A stretch of DNA of 64,000 bases, taken from assembly GCF_003352185.1 (NCBI RefSeq), contig NZ_CP029608.1:3224001-3288000 (forward strand), given 5' to 3'. This document shows positions 8,299 to 17,389 of the stretch, one piece after another. Numbering within the stretch: position 1 is the stretch's first letter; the number at the start of each line of letters is the position of its first letter. The notes beneath the pieces are model-generated. The model did not search any database. It was not told where the DNA came from and saw only the letters and a program-made list of their open reading frames with translations. This stretch comes from Pseudomonas kribbensis (GTDB lineage Bacteria > Pseudomonadota > Gammaproteobacteria > Pseudomonadales > Pseudomonadaceae). Made by a program: the position numbers and the translations under genes.

Positions 8299-10040
8299 TT
8301 GACGCTCCCGAACTGACTGATCACTGCCCCGCTCTTCTGGCTCTGGTGCTTGATGTGATTGGCCGCCAGGTAACCGAAAGTCATCGCCGGGCCGATGGTG
8401 GAACCGGCCCCCGGATAGGTGCGGCCCATCATTGACGCGGCGCTGTTGCCGATGGCGTACAGGCCTTTGATCGGCTGGCCGTCCTCATGCAAGACCCTGG
8501 CGTGAACGTCGGTGAGCAAACCGCCCTTGGTGCCGATGTCGCCGGCATCGATGCGCACGGCGTAGAACGGCCCCTTGAACAACGGTGCGAGGCACGGATT
8601 GGGCGTTACGTGGGGATCGCCGTAATAGCGGTCGAACAGCGACTCACCCTTGTGGAAGTCTTCGTCATACCCGCGCACCGCCATGCCGTTGAAGCGCTGC
8701 ACGGTACGCAGCAGCCCGGCTGCATCGACGCCGATTTTCTCCGCCAGGGTCTGCAGATCCGGCGCCTTGAAAAAGTAATCGCGCAGGTGCTCGGGCAGTT
8801 GCCAGTCGCGCTGGGCGTACCCCGGCAACAACGCGCCGCAGGGGTATTTGCGGCGAAACTCGGCGTCGAACACCATCCAGCACGGCACGCTCTCGGCGCC
8901 TTCGCGGTTGCTGGCGTACATCGCCTCGACGATATCGGTGTAGGGCGCGGCCTCGTTGACGAAGCGCTCGCCCGCCGAGTTCACCAGTACGCAACCGGGC
9001 AACGTCCGTTCGACGAACATCGCCCGTTGTTTTTCCTCGCCGCGAACATGGGTGGTCGGCGCCCACCAGCTGTGTTCCATCAGCGCCGTGCGGGCGCCGA
9101 TGGCTTGGCCTGCACGAATGCCGTCGCCGGTATTGTGCGGCGGCGTGGCGCTCCAGTCGGTCTTTGACGGTTGCGGCAGATACTGCGTGCGCATCGCCTG
9201 ATTACGCTCAAATCCTCCGGCGGCAATGATCACGCCGTAGCGCGCCTTGACGTTCAACCGCAACCCATCGCGGCTGACCCGCGCACCACCGACCCGGTCG
9301 CCGACGATCAGCAGTTCTTCCAGCCCGCAGTTCAGCCACAGCGATTTGCCGCGATCCTGCAACGAACAGCGCAAGGCGCCGATCAAGGCATTGCCCAAGG
9401 TCAGGTAGCGATCACGCTTCGAGAGGCGCCGCCCCTCGCGGTCGCGCCAGTAACGCCACATGACCTTCAGCGTCAGGCGCAACCAGCCGGGGCCACGGCA
9501 CAGCAGCACCTGCGCCTCTTTCATGGTCATTGCCATGCGACCCATCATCAATGTGCCGGGGGATGGCGCACGCATGCGCAGGAATTCCTCACCCAGCTCG
9601 GCGGCGTCGAACGGTTGCGGGTCCATGGAGCGATAGCCGGGTTTGCCGCCTTCGACTTCCGGGTAGTAATCGGCGTAGCTGGCCTGGGCCTCGAAGCGCA
9701 CGCGGGTCTTCTGTTCGAGGTATTCGACCATTGCCTTGCCGTGCTCGACGTAGGCTTCGATACGCCCGTCGTCAATCTCGCCGTGGGTCACTGCGCGGAT
9801 ATAGGCAATCGCTTCGGCGGCGCTGTCACTACCACCCAGCGCTGCGATCCGGTGGTTGCCGGGAATCCAGATCCCGCCGCCGGACACCGCCGAGGTGCCG
9901 CCGTACTCGTTGCTCTTTTCGATCAGCAACACGTTCAGTCCCAGGTCGTGAGCGCGCAGCGCCGCGGTCATCCCGCCCGCTCCGGAACCCACCACCAGCA
10001 CATCGCAGCACTCATCCCATTTGATCTCGGCAGCTTTCAT
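8295..10040 (-). CDS. kstD: 3-ketosteroid delta1-dehydrogenase
   Basis: 581 residues from the ATG at 10040, which has AAGGG 7 bp upstream; an in-frame TTG at 10067 lacks a ribosome site. The FAD fold is DVLVVGSGAGGMTAALRA near the N-terminus. Typical KstD signatures follow: DYYPEVEGGKPGYRSM, the catalytic-region FYAVRIDAGDIGTKGGL (Tyr and Gly of the KstD active site), and the C-terminal GAGSTIGPAMTFGYLAA. The enzyme introduces the C1-C2 double bond in ring A, which with C9-hydroxylation opens ring B. It is the first gene of a leftward pair with the DHRS1-like SDR. Confidence 0.88.
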   Translation of the reverse strand: MKAAEIKWDECCDVLVVGSGAGGMTAALRAHDLGLNVLLIEKSNEYGGTSAVSGGGIWIPGNHRIAALGGSDSAAEAIAYIRAVTHGEIDDGRIEAYVEHGKAMVEYLEQKTRVRFEAQASYADYYPEVEGGKPGYRSMDPQPFDAAELGEEFLRMRAPSPGTLMMGRMAMTMKEAQVLLCRGPGWLRLTLKVMWRYWRDREGRRLSKRDRYLTLGNALIGALRCSLQDRGKSLWLNCGLEELLIVGDRVGGARVSRDGLRLNVKARYGVIIAAGGFERNQAMRTQYLPQPSKTDWSATPPHNTGDGIRAGQAIGARTALMEHSWWAPTTHVRGEEKQRAMFVERTLPGCVLVNSAGERFVNEAAPYTDIVEAMYASNREGAESVPCWMVFDAEFRRKYPCGALLPGYAQRDWQLPEHLRDYFFKAPDLQTLAEKIGVDAAGLLRTVQRFNGMAVRGYDEDFHKGESLFDRYYGDPHVTPNPCLAPLFKGPFYAVRIDAGDIGTKGGLLTDVHARVLHEDGQPIKGLYAIGNSAASMMGRTYPGAGSTIGPAMTFGYLAANHIKHQSQKSGAVISQFGSVK

Positions 10041-10140
10041 GCGATCACCCTTGCTCAGCGCCTTCAAGGCAAAAACCGCCGGCCGGATCTTCGTCCGGCG
10101 CAGTCGGTCTCGGGATTGTTGGGTGCGTGTGCCGGGTGGT

Positions 10141-10159
10141 CATCGTCCGATGGGACTAA
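10141..10159 (-). promoter_or_regulatory. Putative LuxR/TeiR-type operator facing kstD
   Basis: CATCGTCC-GATG-GGACTAA: the reverse-complement form of the consensus with one mismatch, about 100 bp upstream of kstD. Confidence 0.68.
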
Positions 10160-10175
10160 GGAATGTTCGTCCTGC

Positions 10176-10217
10176 CCCCGTGCAAATCGCCCCGTGCAAA
10201 TCGCCCCGTGCAAATCG
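10176..10217. repeat. Three perfect 14-bp tandem repeats in the divergent promoter
   Basis: The unit CCCCGTGCAAATCG occurs three times head to tail with no mismatch (10176-10189, 10190-10203, 10204-10217). The array ends one base before the operator region of the DUF1302 gene and lies between the two oppositely oriented operators. Confidence 0.95.
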
Positions 10218-10218
10218 C

Positions 10219-10237
10219 TTAGTCCGCTTGGACGATG
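10219..10237 (+). promoter_or_regulatory. Putative LuxR/TeiR-type operator facing the DUF1302 gene
   Basis: TTAGTCC-GCTT-GGACGATG, one mismatch to consensus, 92 bp upstream of the DUF1302 start. Confidence 0.7.
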
Positions 10238-10329
10238 TTGCGTCAGATCGGTGACCGCATAGTCGCCCACGGCACCACTCCCCCCCTGAAATGCAGGTCG
10301 GGCAGGTCTGACCTGGGCATGAGGACGAC

Positions 10330-11907
10330 ATGATAAAAACAATAATCGCCCCACAATCGCTACACCCTCGCGTACAACTGGCCGTGCTGTTGCTGGCCGG
10401 TGGACTGGGCAGCCAGGCCAGCGCGATGACCTTCCAGCCGAGCGAAGATCTGAGCGTCGACTGGGACACCACACTGACCTACAGCCTCGCCTGGCGGACC
10501 GAGGGTCGTGATCACAAGCTGACGGCCAACGCCGATGCCAACGACGGCGACAATGCGTTTGCCAAAGGCAGCCTGATCAACAACCGTGCCGGTTTCCTCA
10601 CCGAAGCCAACATCAAATGGCAGGACGACTACGGCGTGTTCGTGCGGGCCACGGGTTTCTACGACAACGTCTACGATCAGGACAACGACAACAACACCGG
10701 CACTTCGAACTGCTTTGCCGGCGGCCATTGCAGCCGGCCGGACCGTTTTTCCCAGGACACCATCGACCAGCACCGCAACGAACTGCGCATGCTCGATTAC
10801 TACGCCTACGGCACCTGGGATCTGGGCGGGCACAACCTCAATGCGCGGCTGGGTAATCAGGTGGTGAGCTGGGGTGAAAGCCTGTTCTACCCCGGCATCT
10901 CGGCGGCGCAGAGCCCGGTGGACGCGACCAAGTCGACCACGCCGGGGGTCGAGGTCAAGGAAATCCTCCTGCCGGTCGGGCAACTGTTCACCCAGTTCAG
11001 CCTGACCGACAGCCTCGATATCCAGGCCTACTACCAATACAAATGGGAAAAGACCCAGTTGTTCGGGGTCGGCAGCTACTTCTCCACCACCGACTACATC
11101 GATGAAGGCGGCTACAACGACGCCAGCGGTTTCGTAACGCGTCTGGCCAACGACAAACCGAGCAATCAGGGCCAGTACGGTGTGGCCTTCACCTACGCTG
11201 CCGAGTCGCTGAACAACACCGAGTTCGGCATCTACTACTCGCGCTATCACGACAAAACGCCGTCGCTGGACTTTCAGTCCGAGCTGGGTCGCTATCGTGC
11301 GGTGTACTTCGACAACATCGACCTGTTCGGCGCCAGTTTCTCCACGGTGATCGGCGATGTCAGCTGGGCCGGTGAAGTCAGCTACCGCGACGGCGCGCCG
11401 GTGATGGTCAACAACGGTTTCTCCAGCGCGGTCCGCGGCAAAACCATGCAAGCGCAGTCGTCGATGATCTACGTGCTCGGCCCGACTTCGTTCGCCGACA
11501 ACACCACACTGACCGGCGAGGTCGTCTACAACACCGTCATCAGCAACGACAAGTCCCAACCCGTGACCTTGGCGCCGGGCTTCACGTCGCCGGGCACCGA
11601 CAGTCTGGTCTACGACCGCGAAGCCTGGGGTTACACCGCCCAAGTCAGCTTCGATTACAACGACGTGTTCAGCGGCTGGGACATGTCCGTGCCGATCACC
11701 TACAGCACTGCGGCCCACGGCGACAGCTCGATTGTCGGCTCGATCAACCAGGGCGAAGGCGACGACCGCGCCAGTATCGGCAGCTCGTGGCGCTACCTCG
11801 GCAACTTCACCGTCGAAGCCCGTTACAACGCCTATCTGGGCAACGCCAATAACAGCCCGTTGGCCGACCGCGACAACGTCGCCCTCAACTTCAAATACCG
11901 GTTCTGA
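10330..11907 (+). CDS. DUF1302 family outer-membrane protein
   Basis: 525 residues, ATG at 10330 after GAGGAC. A signal peptide is visible, ending around GSQASAMTF. The rest alternates like a beta-barrel and ends with NFKYRF, the C-terminal aromatic signature of outer-membrane proteins. DUF1302 proteins occur with DUF1329 proteins in many Gram-negative clusters for hydrophobic substrates (steroids, diterpenes, lipids). Their exact function is unsettled; hydrophobic substrate passage across the outer membrane is the usual proposal. It is followed 23 bp later by the DUF1329 gene and has its own operator. Confidence 0.85.
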   Translation: MIKTIIAPQSLHPRVQLAVLLLAGGLGSQASAMTFQPSEDLSVDWDTTLTYSLAWRTEGRDHKLTANADANDGDNAFAKGSLINNRAGFLTEANIKWQDDYGVFVRATGFYDNVYDQDNDNNTGTSNCFAGGHCSRPDRFSQDTIDQHRNELRMLDYYAYGTWDLGGHNLNARLGNQVVSWGESLFYPGISAAQSPVDATKSTTPGVEVKEILLPVGQLFTQFSLTDSLDIQAYYQYKWEKTQLFGVGSYFSTTDYIDEGGYNDASGFVTRLANDKPSNQGQYGVAFTYAAESLNNTEFGIYYSRYHDKTPSLDFQSELGRYRAVYFDNIDLFGASFSTVIGDVSWAGEVSYRDGAPVMVNNGFSSAVRGKTMQAQSSMIYVLGPTSFADNTTLTGEVVYNTVISNDKSQPVTLAPGFTSPGTDSLVYDREAWGYTAQVSFDYNDVFSGWDMSVPITYSTAAHGDSSIVGSINQGEGDDRASIGSSWRYLGNFTVEARYNAYLGNANNSPLADRDNVALNFKYRF

Positions 11908-11930
11908 TTCCCCTGTCGGAGGAGCACAGC

Positions 11931-13310
11931 ATGTCTCGATTCACCCAAACGTTATTGAGCACGGCGCTGACCGTCGGCCTGCTCGGCAGTGGCCTGGCCT
12001 ACGCCAAGGTCAGCCCCGAAGAGGCCGCGCGACTGGGCCAGGACCTGACCCCGATGGGCGCGGAAAAGGCCGGCAACGCCGACGGCAGCATTCCGGCCTG
12101 GAGCGGCAAGTGGCGCGGTCTGCCACCGGGCCTGAAGTTTGCCGGCCCCGGCACGCCGTACCCGGACCCGTACGCGGCGGAAAAACCGCTGTTCGTGATC
12201 GACTCGAAGAACATGGACAAGTACGCAGAGAACCTGTCCGACGGCGAGAAAGCGCTGCTCAAACGCTACCCGGACACCTTCAAGATCCCGGTGTACCCAA
12301 GCCATCGCGATTTCCGCGCCGATCAGCGTCTTGAAGACCTGATCAAGAAAAACGCGGTGACCGCCGAACTCGACAACGACAACAACGACACCAAGAACGC
12401 CTGGGGCGCTTCGCCGTTTCCGATTCCCAAGAACGGCAGCGAGTTGATGTTCAACCACACCCTGCAGGGCCGGGCCAACACCGAAGAGGCCAACTATGGC
12501 CAGGCGGTGGTGTACGCCAACAAGGAAAAAGTGCTCGAAGAGGTCAACTACAAGATCTTCTCGATCTGGTCCAGCCCGGACAAGAACCTCGACTCCGCCA
12601 ATGGCATCCTGACCAACTTCCTGATCACCACCCTGGAGCCGGTGCGCAAGAAAGGCGAAATCGTCGTCGGCCACGAGTTCATCAACCCGACGGCCTCGCC
12701 GCGTCAGGCCTGGCAGTACAGCCCCGGCCAGCGCCGCGTCCGTCGCGCCCCCACCGTTGGCTATGACTCGCCGACCGGCGCCGGGGGCTTCCGGGTGTAC
12801 GACGAAGACCGTTTGTTCAACGGTGCGCCGGACCGCTACAACTGGACCATCGTCGGCAAAAAGGAACTCTACATTCCTTACCACAACTACAAGATCGACG
12901 ATCCGAGCGTGACGGCTGACCAGATCCTGTCGACCACCGGCCACGTCGATCCGCAGTATATGCGCTACGAGAAACACCGGGTCTGGGTGTTGCAGGCCAC
13001 GCTCAAGGAAGGCGCCCGCCACGTCTACGCCAAACGCGTGCTGTACCTCGACGAGGACACCTGGTCCGCAACCATGGCCGACAACTACGATGCCCGTGGC
13101 CAGTTGTGGCGCACCAACATGCAGACCTCGGTCTACGCCTACGACATTCAGCGCTACCACGCACGCCTCGGCATCTACCATGATCTGATTGCCGGTTCCT
13201 ATCTGGTTGACCGCCTGCTGGTCGATCAGAAACCCGCCAAGCTCAATGCCACCGCCTTCTCCGAAGATGAATTCACCCCCGGCAACCTGCGCAAACTCGG
13301 CACCCGCTGA
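11931..13310 (+). CDS. DUF1329 family periplasmic or outer-membrane lipid-handling protein
   Basis: 459 residues, ATG at 11931 after GGAGGAG. Signal peptide up to about SGLAYAKV. The mature start EEAARLGQDLTPMGAEKAGN and the following DGSIPAWSGKW are typical DUF1329. Members are thought to have a LolB/LppX-like fold that holds hydrophobic ligands, which fits a partner of the DUF1302 barrel encoded just upstream. Function is inferred from family and pairing. A strong terminator follows at 13316-13356. Confidence 0.85.
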   Translation: MSRFTQTLLSTALTVGLLGSGLAYAKVSPEEAARLGQDLTPMGAEKAGNADGSIPAWSGKWRGLPPGLKFAGPGTPYPDPYAAEKPLFVIDSKNMDKYAENLSDGEKALLKRYPDTFKIPVYPSHRDFRADQRLEDLIKKNAVTAELDNDNNDTKNAWGASPFPIPKNGSELMFNHTLQGRANTEEANYGQAVVYANKEKVLEEVNYKIFSIWSSPDKNLDSANGILTNFLITTLEPVRKKGEIVVGHEFINPTASPRQAWQYSPGQRRVRRAPTVGYDSPTGAGGFRVYDEDRLFNGAPDRYNWTIVGKKELYIPYHNYKIDDPSVTADQILSTTGHVDPQYMRYEKHRVWVLQATLKEGARHVYAKRVLYLDEDTWSATMADNYDARGQLWRTNMQTSVYAYDIQRYHARLGIYHDLIAGSYLVDRLLVDQKPAKLNATAFSEDEFTPGNLRKLGTR

Positions 13311-13315
13311 ACCCG

Positions 13316-13356
13316 CAACGCCCCGACCGATTCATTCGGTCGGGGCGTTGTTTTTT
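13316..13356 (+). terminator. Rho-independent terminator after DUF1329
   Basis: A 15-bp stem beginning CAACGCCCCGACCGA and closing with its complement up to 13350, followed by six T residues. Confidence 0.92.
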
Positions 13357-13385
13357 CTTGATTTGCACCTTGATGGAAACTGCCC

Positions 13386-14336
13386 ATGAACAGATTACTC
13401 ACTGCGGCCCTTGCCGTGGCCGGCCTCGGTTTGTCGATGCAGGCCAATGCCCTGAACATCCTGCTGACCAACGACGACGGCTGCCGCGCCCCCGGCATCG
13501 ATGCGATGTACCGCGCACTGACCGCCGCCGGGCACACCGTGACCCTGGTCGGCCCGTTGAACGACAGCAGCGGCATCAGCGCTGCCAGCGTCGTGGTGCC
13601 CGGCCAGGCCCTGGCGGTGACTGAACTGGCGCCCGGCAGATTCTGCGTCGGCCCGCCCGAGGGCTACACGCCGCCGACCGGCAAGACCTCGGCCATCGGC
13701 ACGCCGGTAGATGCGGTCAACGTCGGGCTGGACGTGTTGCTCAAGGACACCCCGCCGGATCTGGTGGTGTCCGGCATCAACTTCGGTGAGAACGTCGGCC
13801 CGCTGACGCAGATGTCCGGCACCCTCAACGCCGCTGTCCGGGCCATGTTCAAAGGCATTCCGGCGGTGGCGGTGTCGACAGCCATCGACATGGACCTGAT
13901 CATGCGCGACCAGCAAGCCGGCTACCGCAAGACCCAGGGCGCCATGGACGACACCGCGAAATTTGCGGTGAAGGTCATCGAGCAGGCCCATCAGAGCTGC
14001 GCCAAGCACAGCTGCAAACTGAACGTGCTCGGGCTGCCGGGCGTCAACGGGTTGAACCTCAACTACCCGGCATTGCCGGCCAATCAAGTCAAAGGCGTGA
14101 GTTTTGCGCCAATCGGCAATTGGGACCGAGTGAATTTCACCTCACAGCGCGGCGCCGACGGAACGGTCAACGTCAACCTGGTCGCACCGCCAAAACCTAC
14201 GGCCATTCAGCAGCAGGCCGATGCGTATCAGCTGTGGCAAGGGCATGCAGTGATTACGGTGATCGCCGGCAATATGAGCGCGCCGCCGGCGGTGCAGGAT
14301 CAGGCGAAGAAAATGCTCAAAAGCGTCCAGCCTTGA
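13386..14336 (+). CDS. Secreted SurE-like 5'-nucleotidase family protein
   Basis: 316 residues, ATG at 13386. It begins with a signal peptide (cleavage near MQANALN) and then goes directly into the SurE catalytic start LLTNDDGCRAPGID, the serine region GPLNDSSGISAAS and the asparagine motif SGINFGENVGP, so the metal-binding residues look intact. Cytoplasmic SurE is about 250 residues; this one is longer and exported. It starts only 30 bp after the strong terminator, so expression needs read-through or a promoter inside the DUF1329 gene. What it does in steroid use is unknown; phosphate release in the periplasm or moonlighting binding are possibilities. Confidence 0.8.
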   Translation: MNRLLTAALAVAGLGLSMQANALNILLTNDDGCRAPGIDAMYRALTAAGHTVTLVGPLNDSSGISAASVVVPGQALAVTELAPGRFCVGPPEGYTPPTGKTSAIGTPVDAVNVGLDVLLKDTPPDLVVSGINFGENVGPLTQMSGTLNAAVRAMFKGIPAVAVSTAIDMDLIMRDQQAGYRKTQGAMDDTAKFAVKVIEQAHQSCAKHSCKLNVLGLPGVNGLNLNYPALPANQVKGVSFAPIGNWDRVNFTSQRGADGTVNVNLVAPPKPTAIQQQADAYQLWQGHAVITVIAGNMSAPPAVQDQAKKMLKSVQP

Positions 14337-14343
14337 AACGACA

Positions 14344-14375
14344 CAACCCCTGCAGGTGATCACCCGCAGGGGTTG
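14344..14375. terminator. Bidirectional terminator between SurE-like and RibB-like genes
   Basis: CAACCCCTGC at 14344-14353 pairs with GCAGGGGTTG at 14366-14375 in the gap between two convergent genes. Confidence 0.8.
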
Positions 14376-14382
14376 AACGGTT

Positions 14383-15495
14383 TCAGACAGCGGGTTGGAA
14401 CGGCACGAACTCGGTGACTTCGAGATCAAACCCCGACACCGCTTTGTAAGGCACCGGTGAACTCATCAAACGCATCTTGCGCACGTTCTGATCCCGCAGG
14501 ATCTGCGCGCCGATGCCCAGCGTGCGATGTGGAAAATGCGGCGGGCGGGATTTGCCGCCGCTGCGCTGACGCAATTGTTCGAGCACGCCGTCAGCGGTTT
14601 CTTTCTGCGCCAGTAACACCAGCACGCCGTTGCCGGCCGCCGCGATACTCGCCAGCGAACGCTCAAGGGTCCACTGCTGCGGTCCGTTTTCGCTTTCGCA
14701 GCCCAGGGCATCACGCAGGGTTTCGATGCTTTGCACCCGCACCAGTACCGGTTGAGTGCTTTCGATCCGGCCCTTGACCAGCGCCAGATGCAGCGCGCCT
14801 TGATAGGTGTCCTGATACGCCGTCACCTGGAATTCACCGTGGCGGGTCAGCAAGGGATAGGCCTCGCCGCGCTCGATCGTGCCTTCGTGAAGGATGCGGT
14901 AGTGAATCAGCTCGGCAATGCTGCCAATGCGCAAACCATGGCGGCGGGCGAATTCGTGCAACTGTTCGCCACGGGCCAGTTCGCCGTCCTCGTCGAGAAT
15001 CCCCACCAGCGTCGCCGCCGGTTGCAGGCCCGCGAGGCGGGTCAGGTCACAAGCCGCCTCGACATGCCCGGCCCGCTGCATCACGCCACCGGGCAAGGCC
15101 TGCACCGGGAAGATATGCCCCGGTTGCACCAGATCCGCCGGGCCGCTGGCCGGGTCGACTGCCACCTGGATCGAGCGCGCCCGGTCGGCGGCGCTGATAC
15201 CCGTGGACACGCCGGTAGCCGCCTCGATCGAGCGGGTAAAGCCCACGCCATGTTGCGCCCGCGAATGCGGCACCATCAGGTCCAGCCCCAGCTCGCGGCA
15301 GCGCTGTTCGGTCAGTGCCAGGCAGATCAAGCCTCGCGCCTGCACCGCCATGAACGTCACTGCTTCGGCGTCCGCCCGTTCGGCGGCCATCAGCAGTGAG
15401 CCTTCGGCATTGTTCTCGTCATCGGTGATGACCACCATCTGCCCCGCCGCGATGGCTTCGAGCAGTTGCGGCACGCTGTCGAACGCCAGACTCAT
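14383..15495 (-). CDS. RibB/RibBX-like protein (DHBP synthase family) with altered active-site loop
   Basis: 370 residues, ATG at 15495. The N-terminal ~200 residues follow 3,4-dihydroxy-2-butanone-4-phosphate synthase (GVSTGISAADRARSI, PGHIFPVQALPGGV, GHVEAACDLTRLAGLQPA). The C-terminal ~170 residues follow GTP cyclohydrolase II (LGIGAQILRDQNVRKMRLM) but lack its cysteine zinc site. In the N-terminal loop, where the family normally reads DDEDRENEGD, this protein reads DDENNAEGS, one residue shorter and without the arginine and final aspartate. It could still raise flavin supply for the flavoenzymes of the island, or be a diverged paralogue with another task. It is the last gene of a leftward operon after the hydrolase and SDR. 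Confidence 0.75.
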   Translation of the reverse strand: MSLAFDSVPQLLEAIAAGQMVVITDDENNAEGSLLMAAERADAEAVTFMAVQARGLICLALTEQRCRELGLDLMVPHSRAQHGVGFTRSIEAATGVSTGISAADRARSIQVAVDPASGPADLVQPGHIFPVQALPGGVMQRAGHVEAACDLTRLAGLQPAATLVGILDEDGELARGEQLHEFARRHGLRIGSIAELIHYRILHEGTIERGEAYPLLTRHGEFQVTAYQDTYQGALHLALVKGRIESTQPVLVRVQSIETLRDALGCESENGPQQWTLERSLASIAAAGNGVLVLLAQKETADGVLEQLRQRSGGKSRPPHFPHRTLGIGAQILRDQNVRKMRLMSSPVPYKAVSGFDLEVTEFVPFQPAV

Positions 15496-16418
15496 TGCAG
15501 CGCCTCGTGCAGATCGGCAGCGGCTTCGGACAAGACCTGGGCGGCGCCTTCGACAAACGGCGCCATGCTGATGAAGCCGTGAATCATGCCGTCACAACGG
15601 TGCATCCGCACCGGCACTTCGGCTGCACGCAGGCGCTCGGCGAACGCCTCGCCTTCGTCACGCAGCGGATCGAATTCGGCGGTAATCAGGGTCGTCGGCG
15701 GCAAATGCGCCACGTTCCCGGCGCGCAATGGCGAGGCCAGTGGATCATCGCCCTGCCCGTCTTCCTGCAAATACTGCTGCCAGAACCAGTTCATCATGGC
15801 GCCGGTGAGGAAAAAGCCATCGGCAAATTCCCGGTAGGAATGGCTGTCGCAACCGGCATCGGTGACCGGATAGAACAGGCATTGATAGCGGATCTTCGGC
15901 CCCTGCCGTTGCACCGCCAACTGACTGACCGCCAAGGCCAGATTGCCCCCGGCGCTGTCCCCCGCCACGGCGAGCCGGGTGGCATCGACGCCCAGTTGCG
16001 CCGCGTGCTCCACCAGCCAGCAGGTCGCCCGATAACAATCCAGCGGCGCCGCCGGGAACGGGTGCTCCGGCGCCAGTCGGTAAGCCACCGACACCACCAC
16101 CGCTTCAGTCAGGTGGGCCAGCGAACGGCACAGGTTGTCGTGGGTGTCGAGGTTGCCGACGACAAAACCGCCGCCATGGAAATACACCAGCAACGGCAGA
16201 CTGGTCTCTTCCGACGGTCGATACAGACGCGCATCCAGTTCGCCAATCGCACCCTCGACCCGCAAATTGCGCACCTCGGCCATTGGCACGCCGGGAATCG
16301 CCGGCTGCATGTTGTCGCAGAATTGCCGGTAGTGCGCCGCATCGAGCTGGCTGTAATCGGGTGCCGGCAGGTCGCTGAATTGCTGGAGTATCAGCGCGAT
16401 CTGTTTATCGAGCGGCAT
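15492..16418 (-). CDS. Alpha/beta hydrolase, hormone-sensitive-lipase family
   Basis: 308 residues, ATG at 16418. HSL-type signatures: oxyanion motif YFHGGGFVVGN (about residue 76), nucleophile GDSAGGNLA (about 155), and the acid and histidine in the C-terminal DPLRDEGEAFAERL and IHGFISMA. It overlaps the SDR gene upstream by 14 bp and the RibB-like gene downstream by 4 bp, so all three are one transcript. In a steroid island an esterase or lactonase on steroid esters is a reasonable inference; the sequence does not say which. Confidence 0.82.
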   Translation of the reverse strand: MPLDKQIALILQQFSDLPAPDYSQLDAAHYRQFCDNMQPAIPGVPMAEVRNLRVEGAIGELDARLYRPSEETSLPLLVYFHGGGFVVGNLDTHDNLCRSLAHLTEAVVVSVAYRLAPEHPFPAAPLDCYRATCWLVEHAAQLGVDATRLAVAGDSAGGNLALAVSQLAVQRQGPKIRYQCLFYPVTDAGCDSHSYREFADGFFLTGAMMNWFWQQYLQEDGQGDDPLASPLRAGNVAHLPPTTLITAEFDPLRDEGEAFAERLRAAEVPVRMHRCDGMIHGFISMAPFVEGAAQVLSEAAADLHEALQ

Positions 16419-17244
16419 GGGTGTTTTCCTCTACATCGGACATGTTGAATTGGGGGTTGGACTCTTCGAGGATGCTCTGCACCCGTTGCTGCAGGGCCAC
16501 TTTGAAACCTTTGTGGGGAAAGACCCAGAAGCGTTTTTCGGCGATGGCGGCGAACACCTGTTCTGCGAGTTCGGCAGGCGTCATGCCCTGGCGAATGCTG
16601 CTGTCGAGCAATTGACTGAACGACGAACCGGCGCCGTCGACCACTTGATTGGAGGCCATGATTTCACTGGCCACCGGCCCCGGGCACACCACCGAAACCG
16701 ACACGGGTGCACCGAGCATGCTCAGTTCGTAATGCAGGGTTTCCGACAGTGCGACCACCGCTTGTTTGGTCACGTTGTAAGGCGCCATCAACGGGCTGCT
16801 GAGCAGACCGGCCAGGGACGCGGTATTGATCACATGGGCCGCACGACCCTGACGCAGGAACAACGGTACGAAACAGCGAATGCCGTTGATGACCCCGCAG
16901 AGGTTAACGTCGAGCATGCGTTGCCACTGCTGCGCGGTGATTTCCCAGCTGTAGCCGGTCTGCATCACGCCGGCATTGTTGAACAACAGATCGACCTCGC
17001 CAAACCGGTCGAGGGCAACATCGCGCAAGCGCTCCACCTGTTCCAGATCGCCGACGTTGGTGACGCAGGCGACCACCTGCGCTCCGCCGCCTCGCAGTTC
17101 TGCGCAAAGTGCTTCCAGCCGCACCCCATCGAGATCGGCCAATACCAGGCGCATCCCCAGTTTCGCTGCATGTTCGGCCAGCCCTCGCCCGATACCACTG
17201 GCGGCACCAGTAATGACCGCGACTTGCCCTGATTGCTGATTCAT
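16405..17244 (-). CDS. SDR family oxidoreductase
   Basis: 279 residues from the ATG at 17244 (MNQQSGQVAV). Classical SDR: VITGAASGIGRG, FNNAGV, and active-site YNVTK. The C-terminus is longer than FabG-type members and ends in basic sequence. It heads the leftward operon SDR-hydrolase-RibB-like, and its promoter region shares the symmetric operator at 17304-17323 with kshA. It probably acts on a steroid or side-chain hydroxyl; substrate not resolvable here. Confidence 0.75.
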   Translation of the reverse strand: MNQQSGQVAVITGAASGIGRGLAEHAAKLGMRLVLADLDGVRLEALCAELRGGGAQVVACVTNVGDLEQVERLRDVALDRFGEVDLLFNNAGVMQTGYSWEITAQQWQRMLDVNLCGVINGIRCFVPLFLRQGRAAHVINTASLAGLLSSPLMAPYNVTKQAVVALSETLHYELSMLGAPVSVSVVCPGPVASEIMASNQVVDGAGSSFSQLLDSSIRQGMTPAELAEQVFAAIAEKRFWVFPHKGFKVALQQRVQSILEESNPQFNMSDVEENTHAAR

Positions 17245-17303
17245 TGCCTGCTCCAGACAAAAAAGTCCAATGGCGTCAGTAGAGCGGGCGCCGCTCGGCC
17301 GGC

Positions 17304-17323
17304 CATCGTCCATTCAGACGATG
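17304..17323. promoter_or_regulatory. Symmetric operator between the SDR and kshA
   Basis: CATCGTC-N6-GACGATG is a perfect 7-bp inverted repeat, effectively two conserved halves of the island motif back to back. It is 60 bp from the leftward SDR start and 67 bp from the kshA start, so one site may serve both promoters. Confidence 0.75.
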
Positions 17324-17389
17324 CCCGCTTCTGCAGGGGCGGCAGAATCTCCAGCAAGCTCAAACCCGTGAACCTGGGAGAATAACAAG

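Noticed and set aside
10176..10217. Tandem repeats considered as a CRISPR array
   Set aside because: The 14-bp units are directly adjacent without spacers, far too short for CRISPR, and no cas genes are present.
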